Shown piece after piece: positions 9,901 to 21,637 of a stretch of 64,000 nt of DNA. Numbering within the stretch: position 1 is the stretch's first letter; the number at the start of each line of letters is the position of its first letter. The stretch lies in contig OW121741.1 in the NCBI GenBank assembly GCA_933228675.1, positions 58,694,037 through 58,758,036 on the forward strand, given 5' to 3'. A program made the position numbers and the translations under genes. The stretch is from Stomorhina lunata (Eukaryota; Arthropoda; Insecta; Diptera; Rhiniidae). A model generated the notes under the pieces. That model was given only the letters and a program-made list of their open reading frames with translations, was not told the origin of the DNA and did no database searches.

Positions 9901-11359
9901 AAGAACCAATTCATCTATAAGTTGCGGTCAGGCGGCATCATCGGCTCGGTTTGTACATTCATCACCAATATTCGAGAGTAAAAACGATAAACTTTAAAAA
10001 CGTATGTAATCGAAAATTTGTTTAATATAAAACTATAATACTAATGATGACTACAATATTAAATACTAAAATATAAACATAAAAATAATAAAATGAAAAT
10101 AAATTTAAAAAAAGATATTTAAGATTAACCATAAACGAAAATTTATTAGAATACTTAAGACTACTTTCACACGTAAATACGTAAATAAAAACAATATTAA
10201 AAATACGAATTATTAGAAAATTAAATTGATTGAATTTATATTGCTAAAGGGGCGGTGAATGAAAGTGGTGGTTAATCGGTAATATTTTAGTTGGCACTCT
10301 ATAAAAAGAGCATTATGTTTTTGGTGTCTCAATCATAATTACTCGAAAACATTTGAATTAATAGTCACGCATTGTTGTTAACGTCATTAACAACAAAGGC
10401 ACATACAAACGAAAATCTATATGCTACGACAGAACTCAAGAAACGATCTTGATCGGTTAACAAAATGTATCTTTGTTTGCATTAGATTTGTAACTACTAA
10501 GAAAAATTGACTCTAGTTAAATTGCAAAAAAATATATATATAACATAGTACATCACACATAAGTTCTCAATTTCAAAACACTTATGGGATGCATTTGTTT
10601 GGGGTTTCTTTGATATACATACAAAACTGAATATCGTTCTCATCTATATTCTGTACAACGGACTTCAGGATATATTCATCCTGAACGGCTACAATATATT
10701 CAAAGAATAATATCCATTGCTATATGCCTAAATTTTGGACTATTTCATAAAATTTATTGGATTATTATCTTGTGTGTAGGTATTGTACACAAAATCAAAC
10801 AGTTATTTCATTGGGCGCCATATTGTTACGAGTCCTTAAAAGATACTGAGCGGCCATCGCCCAGCTCGGAATGCATGGAACCTTTTCGGGTGTAGATTTC
10901 TTTGGACCCTCGCTCAGCTCTCAAGACCGTACCAAATTATTTAACTAGAACATAACAAACATACAGAACCTAAACACAACAACGACACCGACATAAAGGG
11001 AGAAAGATGGAAATCTCCTACCGCCCATTACCCTACCATGGTCACTTTTATCCATGAACATTTTTTCTAGTGACCCCGTATTCCGACTCACCTCACCACT
11101 TCCAGTCTTTTCCTACCCCATAGGAATGAGTTTTACTCTGAATTTTTCATTATTCAATAATTAGCACATATTTTTATTAAGATATTTTAAAACTAATTGC
11201 GAATATTAAAAGATAAAATAAAATAATTATACTAAACCGATATATATTTATATAAAATACAAATAAAATCAAACAAATATAAAAACAGGAAATAAAGATT
11301 ATTTAAACGGTAATAAAAAATAAAAGAAATTAAATTACTCTAATGTCTTTTTTAAGCGT
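9900..11359 (-). mobile_element. Relic of an Osvaldo-like LTR, primer site and leader
   Basis: On the minus strand, about 11359-10836 resembles the 3' part of the LTR at 15114-17753: GAGGT-AAGT, GGGGTCA, GTGACCATGG and GGGCGG-GAGGA occur in the same order. It ends CGTAACA at 10834, followed by ATATGGCGCCCAA, the same LTR end plus primer site as in the intact element. The leader also matches (GAGACACCAAAA near 10320 against 17830). The left limit is uncertain. This may be the 5' end of the same element whose gag and pol lie at 3655-1, split by the intervening insertions. Confidence 0.65.
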
Positions 11360-14029
11360 TTTTATACCCTTCACCAATAGGTGAAAGGGTATTATAAGTT
11401 TGTGATTCCGTGTTATTAGTGATCGTAGACCCCATAAAAATTATACCGATCGACTCAGAATCGGGAGGAGAATCGATTAAGATGTCCGTCTGTCTGTCCG
11501 TTTGTCTGTCCGTTTGTCTGTCCGTCTGTCTGTTGAAATCAAGTTTCTGAAGCCCCTGGAGGATGGACTTACATAAATTATATACCAGATTTTAGGAAAT
11601 TCTTCCGCAATGAACGCTATTAAAATCGGTTTATAAACACCGAAAATATCGAAAAAATACCAAAAATTAGAAGAAAATTTTAAAATTTTAGAATGAAATA
11701 CACTTTTAAATAACAAGAGAAAAACTATACTCCTGGTGTATATGTGATAATATATTATATATCAGATTGTAGGAAATGGTTCCCCAAAGCATTCTGTAAA
11801 ATTTTATCAAAACACTACTTGTGATGTACAGCAAATTGCCCAAAGTACGTGTCTAAGAAATTTTGTTTACATTTTGTAAGTATTGTTTCAGCGATATCTC
11901 AGGTGTTTATGGACCGATTGTGATGAAATTTAACAGCGTTCTTTGTGTGAGGATTTCCTAAAGTCTGATATGTAAACTCCACAAATCTTATTATGAATAC
12001 CATTCAAATTGTACCGATCGACTCAGAATCGGCAGGAGAATTGATTTCGCGACGTCCGTCAGTCTGTTTGTCCGTCCGTCCGTCTACCTGTCTGTCCGTC
12101 AGTCCGTCTACCTGTCTGTCCTTTGGAGCTTTTGTAGTCAAGTTTTTGGAGCTCCTTTTTTGTCGATATTTTAGATGTTTATTTTGATCAAATTTAATAG
12201 CGTTCTTCACAGCGGATTACCTAAATTCTGATGCATTCGGTAATTTGTGGTAGATATAATTTAGTGTTTAAGCGATATTTCACGTGTTTTGGTCGACAAC
12301 AATGAAATGCAGGGTGAGACGATATCCTAAAATTTTGTGTAAAATGCATATGGGTATACCTTCCAGGAGCTCCACAAATCTGATTTTAGCAGACAGACAC
12401 ACTGCATTTATCTTAATTTTGTGTCTGACTTTTGAATATTATGATAACATTTGAGAATGTACTATATATCAAATTATAGGTAATCTTCCTAGGAAGTACA
12501 AATCTACAACTGAGTACATGATATCTGTTCAAAATTTACATATGTATGTATGTATCTCACATATCAACGAAAATTTAAATTTTTTAATTACAATTGGGAG
12601 AAATCCGTTCACGTTTGACAATTGCTTCCGTATAACTTCGCCTGAGGCAATCTCTTAGTAGCTAATAAATGACAAATTTTAATAGATACGATGATGACAC
12701 TTAGTATAAAGACATTGTACAATATCGTTATTCAGGGCGATAACGCCTAAAATAAACTTTCTAGAGGGACAACATTTGACAAAAGTATTTTTGATCTCTT
12801 GAAAAGTTCGGTATTGAAAATGGTCGAGCTTGGTTCACATTTAGTGAAATCTCCCATGTAACCTCGACCGGGAATCACTTTAATGCTGATAAATTAAATC
12901 ACATTATAATTGCACTAAGAACTAGAGCAAAAGTTTCCACACATCCATCGGACAGATCGAAAGAACAATACATTACACAGGTCAACAGCAAACATGTGCT
13001 CGAGTAACCACTATATACATTTGATGTATCATGGCTACCATAGTACAAAAATGGTAAAATTTTTAAATTCTATGGCAAGATTTTTAAAATTTTTTTTTTT
13101 TTTTTAATTGCAATTTTTTTTAGACGTTTTTTCAAATAATTAATGATAACTCAAAACTACTAGTCCGATATTATTAAAATAAAATCAGAAAAATTAAGAT
13201 TTACATAGCCTTTAATTCGTCTATATATCGCGTTTCAATCGGATCAATAGTATCGGAGTTATAATAAAAAACTTAAGAAAAAAATATATTTTTTACGTAA
13301 AAATGGCAAAAATTTCCGTTTTAAAAAAAATCGTGAAAAATCGAAAACGGCAAAAAACTTCCAGATTTATTATTTCATCGCATAGCGACATATAATAACA
13401 ATAAAATGAGATATCGACCATAAAAATCGATTGATTTTTTTCGAATTTATTCACAATTTAGTGAATTCGCTCATTTCCACAAAATTTTAGTTTTTTGCTT
13501 GATATACGCATTATAGCGGGTTTTCAAATGTATGTAAAAAATAAATTTTCGAATTTTCCATGTCGGATTATTGTGAGATTTGGTGAGAAACTTCCACCCA
13601 CAAAATTTTAGTCGAATTGGACAACGTTAACACGTAGTGCATAGGCCCCAAATCTGAAAAATAGCGTTTAAATCGAAAAAAATTATCAAATTTTCAGTTT
13701 TTGCAAAATTAAAGCTATTTATTTCCCCTTTTGAAAAAAGTGGATCCTGGTCCTTAGGGCAAACTCAATGAGATTTCCAATAAGCAACATATCTTTAAAA
13801 TCGGTCAAACAGTTTTCGAGTTACTACAATTTGCACTGGCCATTACATGTCCTTGAGGACTTGCCGAGGGCAATTGACCAAAAATGTATTTCATTGTTTT
13901 ATTCGTGTATTTTATTTTATATTTTATTTTTTAAATTTATTACAACATATAAAATAAGGAAATAAATAAATAAATATTATAAACTACAAACTTTGGAATT
14001 TTCTTTTATGACATTTTCTATTATTGAAT

Positions 14030-14400
14030 AACGAAGTGTTGCTCTGAATACTCTGGCAAAAAATCTGCCATCATGTGTGCATCCCAGCGACCCTGTTATC
14101 TTTCCTCCATTGTCCGAATATCTTGGTGAAATCGTTCGCCCTGTTCCTCACTTAAGTCTCCTAGATTTTCAGGAAAACGATCTAAGTGACTGTGAAGGTA
14201 ATGTAACTTGATGCTCATGTTGCATCCAAGACTCTAGAAGTGAGTTAACGTCTCTTTAACGTGCGCAACATAACCATCATTCTTGTTATTTCCTAAGAAA
14301 TGTTGAATAACCTATACAAACGAATCCATTTTTCTCAATTTCTGACATACATTTCTCATTCGTCCAAAACACTTTGGCAGTACCTGGATATTGTATAGTG
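14030..14400 (-). pseudogene. Relic of an arthropod repeat-associated protein (GERFHQDI family)
   Basis: On the minus strand, one frame reads FLGNNKNDGY, then after a stop NMSIKLHYLHSHLDRFPENL (about 14224-14160), GDLSEEQGERFHQDI and TMEER, then a TAA at 14098-14096 followed in frame by QGRWDAHMMAD. This matches, from memory, a protein segment present in many copies in arthropod genomes, with conserved HSHLDRFPENLG, EEQGERFHQDI and YQGRW. Its function is not known to me; its multiplicity suggests a mobile-element origin. Stops and frame breaks make this copy dead. It sits in the loop of the foldback element and may be the remains of that element's own gene. Confidence 0.7.
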
Positions 14401-15113
14401 GTTTCAAAAGCATCGAATTTTTTTATTTTGTTTCGTTGTGTAATAGGAAGGTATCCGTCAATTTTAGCGAAATTTTATATTTTATTGTTGACATGTATAT
14501 TGTAAGTTAAAAAATAAAAAAATTTAAACTAAGTAAAATGTTTTTGTAAATTGTCTTCGGCAAGTCCTCAATGACATATAATGGCCAGTGAAAATTGTAA
14601 TAACTCGAAAACTCTTTAACCGATTCAGATTTGGGGCCTATGCGCTACGTGTTAACGTTGTCCAATTTGACTAAAATTTTGTGGGTGGAAGTTTCTCACT
14701 AAATCTCACAATAATTCGACAGGCACCCCTTGAAATTGGAAAAAAAAATTTTTTCATACATTTGAAAACCCGCTATAATGCGTATATCAAGCAAAAAACT
14801 AAAATTTTGTGAAAATGAGCGAATCCACTAAATTGTGAATAAATTCGAAAAAAATCAATCGATTTGTATGGTCGATATCTCATTTTGTTTCTATTATATG
14901 TCGCTATGCGATAAAATAATAAATCTGGAAGTTTTTTGCCGTTTTTGATTTTTCATGATTTTTTTAAAACGAAAATTTTTGCCATTTTTACGTAAAAAAT
15001 ATTTTTTTTCTTAAGTTTTTTATTATAACTCCGATACTATTGATCCGATTGATCCGAATAGACGAATTAAAGGTTATGTAAGTCTTAATTTTTCTGATTT
15101 TATTTTAATAATA

Positions 15114-17753
15114 TGTTGCGGACCCCTTTCGGACTTAGCCGAAATTTGACCCGGAACAAAAAAAAAATTTTTCGTGGGGGGGCCTTAGGGAAACCGCTTT
15201 TCATCATTTTAAAAACCATAAATGGCGGGCATCCTATCTAACTTTTTGCCGGCCAGCACATTTATGGCTGGTAATAAAGAAATTGGCGGGCATCCTACCT
15301 AAAAAAAATTGCCAAGCCGGCCAATTTCATGTTTTTTTTATAAACCATAAATGGCGGGCATCCTATCTAACTTTTTGCCGGCCAGCACATTTATGATTTT
15401 TAAGGAATTGGCGGACATCCTAACTAAATTTTGCCCAGCCGGCCAATTCCAATTTTATGTTATCGTAGGGATGGAGCTGGTGATATGGACCGAGCCGAAG
15501 TCCACCCCATCCCAGTTACAGACTCGTTGGGTGATCAACCGGTCCTTGGTCGAATCACCTTGCTTTTTATTTCCCATCTGCAAAATAAGATTATTAATAA
15601 AGAAATATTTTAACAATATTCGATATACTTACCTCACATGTTAGTCAGCGTCTTCTTCTCCTCGTATTGTTCATTAAACCTAAAAAAAAAAGAAAAATTA
15701 AATAAATTAACAATTAAAATAAAATTTTAAACAATTTCTGCTTCTTTACTTACCTTTTTTCCTGTAATTATTAATGAAATGTGGCTGTCAGCTGTTTTGT
15801 ATTTACGTTTAATTTTGGTGTTGCCACCATTATAGGGAAATACGATAGTGATGGTACGTGAGAAATGAAACAGTGGGGTCATGAATGAATTTGTTTTGTA
15901 TTAATTTTTTTTACGTTAATATTTAAAAGCGGGAATTGTAATACGGTTTTAAGATTTAGAAAAGGACAAATATTCTGAGCTTAACAAAGTAGAAGATAGT
16001 GACAATGGACTTTGGACCCAGAAGACATCTTTTTCATTGGAAAAGCGCGTTAATTTTAAAGAGTCAAGAGAGCAAAAACAAAATCTTGGAAAGAAAAGTA
16101 CAATAGATTAGACTTCGTGGGAGGAAAAATGAGAGTGACAAGAGCATTCAAGGGGTAGACACCTAACAAACAATAGATTGTTTCTTCTTAAATATTAAAG
16201 ATAATATATATCATCATTTTTTTTTTGTTTTTTGTTTAATTAAAATTGAAATAAAAGACTTAAAATAAGAATATAAATTAATACTACAACAAACCATAAG
16301 CCACATAAAAATAAAAGTCAATAAAATAAAAGTCAACAAAATAAAAGTCAATAAAATAAGATTTTTATTGGACAACCAGCTAAAATTGAAGGATCCAAAT
16401 CCAAGTTTAATAATCCGGGACAGTGAGGCTTTTTGTGGCATAATTTCCGTTGCCGGTGAACATTTTGGGTGCTGTTTTCTTGAACAATTTGGGACCAAAG
16501 TCCAGAAGTCCAATCCAATCTTGTGAACCATAAAAGGTGACAGGTATTTAAAGTGACTTAAAAAAAAAGGAAATAAAGATAAATTTAATAAAATAAGAAC
16601 TAAGAATAGAAAATTTTGATAGTAAACTTAAACAAATAACAAATAATAATAAATTTTGGAAAATTTCAATAAAAAAGGAAAGAATAAGAAAAGAAATAGT
16701 TCCATTAATTTAAGAATTTAAGTTAAGGATTTTTTTTTTATTTTGTGTGTTAGTTTAGTGCCTCGTATTTTATGTACTTTGTGTAAAAGCCACAAACATA
16801 AATTTTAAAAATAACTCTTATCCTCAATAAACTCCCAGCGTTTGGGGTGAAAAACATTTTTTTTTGGTCTAGGAATTTCGTCCTTTCATATAGGGATATA
16901 TATATTGACTTACTTGTTAGGTTTTAGGGAGCTCCTTCAAACTTAGAACAGGAAATAGAAAGTCTTTTAGTATATAAGGAAATAATAAGTAATTTCCTCT
17001 GTAAAAAAGTCCCTTATATGATAGTCCAGTGAATGTCTCAGTCCAAAAGAATTTAAGTTTTGTATATGTCAGTATTGAGTTCTGTTATTAACAGTTTATG
17101 TTTCTGGTTTCCTGTCTTTGTGATTAGGTTAATTTTAGAATAAGTTTTTTTTATATTTTTTTTTAAAGTTTGATTTGTTTAACGTTAATTATATAACAAA
17201 TTGTTAATAGAAAAGGAAATATTTTTATAAAAACTGTTAAATTCAATTTAGCCGTTAGATTCAAAATTTACAATATCAAAAAAAAAAAAAAAAAAAGAAA
17301 AAAGGAGACAAACAAAAATATATGTTAGTTTTAAGGATACAATTGTTAGATTTAAAGTTTAGGATAAGATTATTCAATAAAATATGTAATTTATTAATGT
17401 AGTACAAAAAAAAAGAAATATGAGTTGCTAAATTATTTAATTAGGGGTAAAGCAATATGAGGTAAGTGGCGTGATAGGCGGTGGTATGGGGTCATAGGCC
17501 AAAAATAGGAATTTTGTGACCATGGTCGGGAAAGGGCGGCTGAAGGATACCATCTTCCTTCCATCATAATCTGTGATATTTACTGTGCAATTTTAGTATT
17601 TTAGTTTATTCGTCGTTTGTTTGTTTGTTTATGAAAAACATTTTTTTTTATTGCTACAACCTTTGGGCTAGAGATGAAGGGGAGAATGCAGACCTCCACT
17701 GAGAGCCAGAGCTAGCCGGCGTTCCCTCTAGCGCCACCAAAGGTCCCGTAACA
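15114..17753 (+). repeat. 5' LTR (2640 bp) of the Osvaldo-like element
   Basis: Unusually long LTR, TG...CA. It opens with a small hairpin (TTTCGG-ACTTAG-CCGAAA, 15127-15144) and then the four-hairpin array at 15217-15450. The rest is AT-rich with long homopolymers. ORFs of up to about 100 codons inside it occur identically in the 3' LTR and show no recognisable protein motif, so I do not call them genes. Confidence 0.95.
15217..15450 (+). repeat. Array of four hairpins in U3 with covarying stems
   Basis: Units at 15217-15266, 15279-15328, 15346-15395 and 15404-15450 each contain the core GGCGGRCATCCTAHCTAA and GCCGGCC between outer complementary arms. Arms are CATAAATG/CATTTATG (units 1 and 3), GAAATTGGC/GCCAATTTC (unit 2) and GGAATTGGC/GCCAATTCC (unit 4). 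The arm sequence differs between units, yet pairing is kept. The same array is at 30919-31152 in the 3' LTR. Confidence 0.9.
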
Positions 17754-17756
17754 ATA

Positions 17757-17768
17757 TGGCGCCCAATC
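17757..17768 (+). promoter_or_regulatory. Primer-binding site, lysine-tRNA type
   Basis: TGGCGCCCAATC starts three bases after the LTR end (ATA spacer). TGGCGCCCAA is the sequence complementary to the 3' end of a lysine tRNA, as used by several Gypsy-group elements. Confidence 0.8.
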
Positions 17769-18535
17769 GTAAGCATTCGATCTTGTCATGGACAGATCAG
17801 AATTAAATTTTGTTGCTTAGTGTGTGAGACACCAAAACACATTTCTTATAATAGCCCACTAAAGAAAAAGTAAATAGTCCATAACGAATTAAATTTGCGA
17901 CGATAGTTATTTCTTTTACAGATTTTATATCCGTTCTGGTAATCCGGAAATCAGCTGTATGTAAATTTGTATGGGAAAAAAATATAGTAGCAATTTGATA
18001 TAGTTTAAGTATTCAAAGGAGAAGTTGAAAATCATAGGGTTCAATTTTAGAACACTATTGGCTCAATAACCCTCAATAAAGTAAATTTTTTTTAGAAAAA
18101 AGGATTGGTAATATTTGCCACTTACAAATCAAACAATATCCGCTCAGGACAAGAACCTGAGGTCAGAAGTGTTAAAACTTTGTAACAAGCCTTCTTCAAA
18201 TTTTTGATGAAGATTTACCAAAACTTTAAATTTTAGTTTCCGGAAGGTAGAATGACTTTGTCACAGATTAATATGCTCTTAGAGAGAGCCAAACAGTTTT
18301 TTTTTTATAAAATAATACCGCTCACGCCACTACGCATATTGAAACCCCTAATATTAAGATTTTATTTTGATTATTTTAAACAATTTTTTTTTATTATATA
18401 GTTTTTTTTGTTTCGTATTAGTATTTAGTTTGAAATCGTCGTTATATAAGTATAACTTGTCCCTTCGACTGTTTCATTCTCATGTAATCCTGGTTCAATA
18501 AGTTTTGTTTAATGTTCATGAGTTAAGTTTTTGTT
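17769..18535 (+). other. Leader between primer site and gag
   Basis: About 770 bases, AT-rich, no ORF of note. It probably holds packaging signals, but I see no specific structure. Confidence 0.6.
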
Positions 18536-20224
18536 ATGAACAGAGAAACTAGATCGCAGTTAAAAAATAAAGAAAGCGAACGTCAAAAAGAATTTGATCG
18601 TGTAAGAAGCAAAGATACAAGAAAAAGAACTTTACAAGGTGATCTAAATACATCTTCTCTGCCTACTATACCGAAGCAAAGAAAATACTTTAGGAATTTT
18701 AAAGTTATGGCTGAAAATAATCCTAATACTAGTAGCCAATTCGTTGATTTGTCCGGAAGCATTATGACCGGAAATCAAAATCCGTCAACTAGTGCTCAAA
18801 GCTACGTGGGACCGGAAATACCATCATTAAATATTAATAATAATGAGGATAACATACCGTCTGATGTAAGAGGGTTAGTTATAGATGAGGTGCTAGTAGT
18901 GCAGAAAAGTTTAGAAGATCAAGTTAAGAAGATGGTAGCCGATCAAATGGAGGAGATTAAGAAAAGTATAGGGGATTTGTCTAAGGCAGTACAAGGTCTA
19001 ACTAAGATTAGTTCTTTGAATATGCAAAATAATAGGGAACCAAATGAAAATAATAATAGTAAAGTAGCATCAAATAATACGAACCCGCAAAACACGCCTT
19101 TTAGACCAACTTTGGCAGCACCAAACTTATTTAGCCAAGTAGGAAACGGAAGTGTAACCGGAAAAAAACAACCTGAAAATAATAATTTCAATATAAATAA
19201 TAATAATAACAATAATTACGAAAACATACCTGTAGTGTCTAGAACCACAACACATGCAATTGGTAATGTTTTTGGACCAAATGAAAACCCTTTGGGTAGA
19301 ATTGTCCCCATTCACAATGGTCCATCTCAAAGAGATAATTACCCAAATAATGTTTCAAATCCAGTGGACAAAATTTGGATTAGGGTAGATAAGTTTGGCG
19401 TTGTCTTTGATGGGAATGTTTCATCGATGGCAGTAGAAGATTTTATCTTTAGATTGGAGCATTTACAGGCCCATTACAATATTCCATGGGATGAAATATT
19501 ACGCGATTTTCATCTTTTAGTTGTTGGAGCAGCTCGGGAATGGTACTGGTGGTTCATCAGGAATCATTGTGTATCTGATTGGCTAGGTCTTCGGGCAGCT
19601 TTGATGAGTCGTTATCAGTCCATTAGATCCAATTTCGAAGTCATGAGAGACCTGGTGGAAAGAAAACAAAATATGAATGAGACTATTGATTCGTACTTTC
19701 AGGAAATGTGTCAATTAAGATCCAAATTAATTCAGCAAATCCCAGAATACGACATGATTAGGATCTTGAAACGAAATATCAAAGAGAGCGTTGGAAAAAT
19801 TGTCTATCCGATGGCTGTTTCTTCAGTTGAGCAACTCCGGATTGAATGCAATGAAGCTGAGAGAACTTTCGTCCGCAGAGAGCAACGATTTATTCAACAG
19901 CAGCCGTCTCGTCCTACGAGGCATGTTAATGAAGTTTTCATGCAATCCGAAGACCGAGAATATCCGAGTCAGGATCTTGACGAAGTTGCTGCTTTACAAG
20001 TAGAAAAACCGAAGCAACAAGTTGTCTGCTGGAACTGCAAAGTCCCAGGCCATGTGTTCATGGAATGCCCATCATCAGAAAGAGCACTATTTTGCTATCG
20101 TTGTGGGAAGCCAAACACAATCACTCCAAAATGCCCGATCTGTCAGGGAAACGTACAGAGGGGCGAGAAAGTCACAGGGGAATCTCGCCAAACCCAAAAC
20201 CCTGTGCAACAAAAACGGCATTAG
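18536..20224 (+). CDS. gag: Osvaldo-like Gag polyprotein (562 aa)
   Basis: This is the complete gag of the young element and forms its particle. The ATG at 18536 is the first in-frame start after the leader. The basic, low-complexity N-terminus is followed by a helical stretch (EVLVVQKSLEDQVKKMV), an asparagine-rich linker (about residues 160-235), a capsid-like domain (VEDFIFRLEHLQAHYN to VEQLRIECNEAERTF, about 300-445) and the nucleic-acid-binding end: CWNCKVPGHVFMEC (C2HC knuckle, about 496-510), then CYRC...KCPIC, which has four cysteines and no histidine. The minus-strand relative shares this C2HC plus C4 layout, so it is a family trait. The end overlaps pol by 160 bases in the -1 frame. 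I saw no textbook slippery heptamer. Confidence 0.9.
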   Translation: MNRETRSQLKNKESERQKEFDRVRSKDTRKRTLQGDLNTSSLPTIPKQRKYFRNFKVMAENNPNTSSQFVDLSGSIMTGNQNPSTSAQSYVGPEIPSLNINNNEDNIPSDVRGLVIDEVLVVQKSLEDQVKKMVADQMEEIKKSIGDLSKAVQGLTKISSLNMQNNREPNENNNSKVASNNTNPQNTPFRPTLAAPNLFSQVGNGSVTGKKQPENNNFNINNNNNNNYENIPVVSRTTTHAIGNVFGPNENPLGRIVPIHNGPSQRDNYPNNVSNPVDKIWIRVDKFGVVFDGNVSSMAVEDFIFRLEHLQAHYNIPWDEILRDFHLLVVGAAREWYWWFIRNHCVSDWLGLRAALMSRYQSIRSNFEVMRDLVERKQNMNETIDSYFQEMCQLRSKLIQQIPEYDMIRILKRNIKESVGKIVYPMAVSSVEQLRIECNEAERTFVRREQRFIQQQPSRPTRHVNEVFMQSEDREYPSQDLDEVAALQVEKPKQQVVCWNCKVPGHVFMECPSSERALFCYRCGKPNTITPKCPICQGNVQRGEKVTGESRQTQNPVQQKRH

Positions 20225-21258
20225 CAACAAAGTTAAAAACTACATTTACTTTAATTAATAATAAAAACTACTCACCTGGGATGAGACATTATCTGCCATT
20301 AGACGTTAGAAAAGAACATTACAAGAAAGTTAGGGATCGTATTTTTGAAGTTGAGTCCATAGTGAAACCTGTGTCCAATCGCATAGCAAAAATCCGTAAA
20401 AAATTTGCCGACAGACGTAATATAAGAAAATTACTTGTAGAATCAATTAATCAAGCCAAAAAGGAATTAAAAGATCCTAGAATATTTGCAGAAGTTCTGA
20501 TAGAGGGTATTCCAATGAGAGGGCTACTTGATACAGGTGCATCTGTCAGTATCTTAGGAACCGGATGTAGGGAACTAGTTCAGAAGTTGGATCTGAGTAT
20601 TGTACCAATGTTGACTAATGTGAAAACAGCCAGTGGTCAGCAGCATCGAATACTTGGAAAAGTAAAGTTATCCATTGAGTACAAAGATCAAAAACATAAT
20701 ATGAATTTATATCTTTGTCCAGATTTGGAACAAGTTCTTTACTTGGGAATCGATTTTTGGCGGCAGTTTGCATTAATTCCTGAAAATATAAATATAAACG
20801 AATTAAACATAGATAAGATACAAAATGATATGATCGATAAAGAAAATGAATATAGATTAAAACCGCATGAACTTTCTGAAGAGCAGCAAACTCAGTTAGG
20901 AAATGTTATCAATGATTTTTATACATTTGAACAAAACGGTTTGGGTTATACAACTCTCGAAAAACATAAGATTGATTTGGTAGAAGGTGCTGTTCCGTTT
21001 AAGGACAGGCATTATCCGATTTCTCCAGCTGTCCAGGAAATAACCTATAAAGAGATTGATACCATGTTAGAACTTAAAGTTATTGAGGAAAGCCAAAGTC
21101 CATGGTCCAATAGAACAACAATTGTTCGTAAACCAGGGAAAAATAGATTCTGCTTAGACGCTAGGAAACTGAACGCACTAACGATTAAAGACGCGTACCC
21201 CCTACAGAACATAGATGGGATTTTAAGTAGAATTGATGAGACATACTTTATCAGTAGT
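20065..21258 (+). pseudogene. pol: Osvaldo-like pol, 5' part (protease and RT fingers), cut by the BEL insertion
   Basis: The frame is -1 relative to gag. The protease motif LLDTGASVSILG is near 20525-20560. The RT begins at about 20990 with KDRHYPISPAV, SPWSNRTTIVRKPGKNRFCL and DAYPLQNIDGILSRIDETYF, and is interrupted at 21258, inside the RT palm, by the BEL/Pao element. Bases after 21258 that extend the open frame belong to the BEL LTR. Pol continues at 28031 in the same frame, because the insert plus duplication is a multiple of three. Confidence 0.9.
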
Positions 21259-21610
21259 TGTTATCGAACTTACGATCGAGTGGACTGTATTTTTATCGTT
21301 TTTAAATGAAACACGCAAAGATTTTATTATAGTTAAATTATTAAGCTGGTTTATTGTTTTATGCTTGAAAGTTCGTTAATAACTAAAAAAAAGTTAGTAC
21401 CTAGAATCAATAGATGACAAAAGAAGTTGATATTTTTGGTAGTTTTAGAACTTACAGAGTTGGAAACGAACAGGAGTTTAACATGACATATGAGATAAAT
21501 TTAGTTAGACAAAAACGTTAAATTTTATGTTAAACAAATATTGATTGAAAAAGTGAAAATGTTTTAGAAAAAATATAAATAAATTAAATTCAATACGTCA
21601 CTCTTCAACA
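21259..21610 (-). repeat. BEL/Pao 3' LTR (352 bp)
   Basis: On the minus strand it reads TGTTGAAGAG...CGATAACA. It matches 27679-28030 base for base as far as I can read. The plus-strand neighbour 21611-21630 gives, on the minus strand, the purine-rich CAAGGTGGG that may serve as the polypurine tract. Confidence 0.95.
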
Positions 21611-21637
21611 TATTGGCCCACCTTGAAAGGATCCCTT

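Noticed and set aside
10297..10345. TATAAAAAGAGC followed by TCAATC, resembling a promoter
   Set aside because: It matches, in reverse, the leader of the Osvaldo-like element (GAGACACCAAAA), so the TATA resemblance on the plus strand is probably chance.
15351..15644. 97-codon ORF, repeated at 31053-31346
   Set aside because: It lies in both LTRs of one element and is identical because the LTRs are; it overlaps the hairpin array and has no protein motif.
16214..16531. 105-codon minus-strand ORF, repeated at 31917-32234
   Set aside because: LTR sequence; part of it is a short repeat (ILLTFILLTF) from AATAAAAGTCA repeats.
20065..20224. Canonical -1 slippery heptamer in the gag/pol overlap
   Set aside because: The overlap and -1 frame are clear, but I found no in-frame X XXY YYZ site I would defend.
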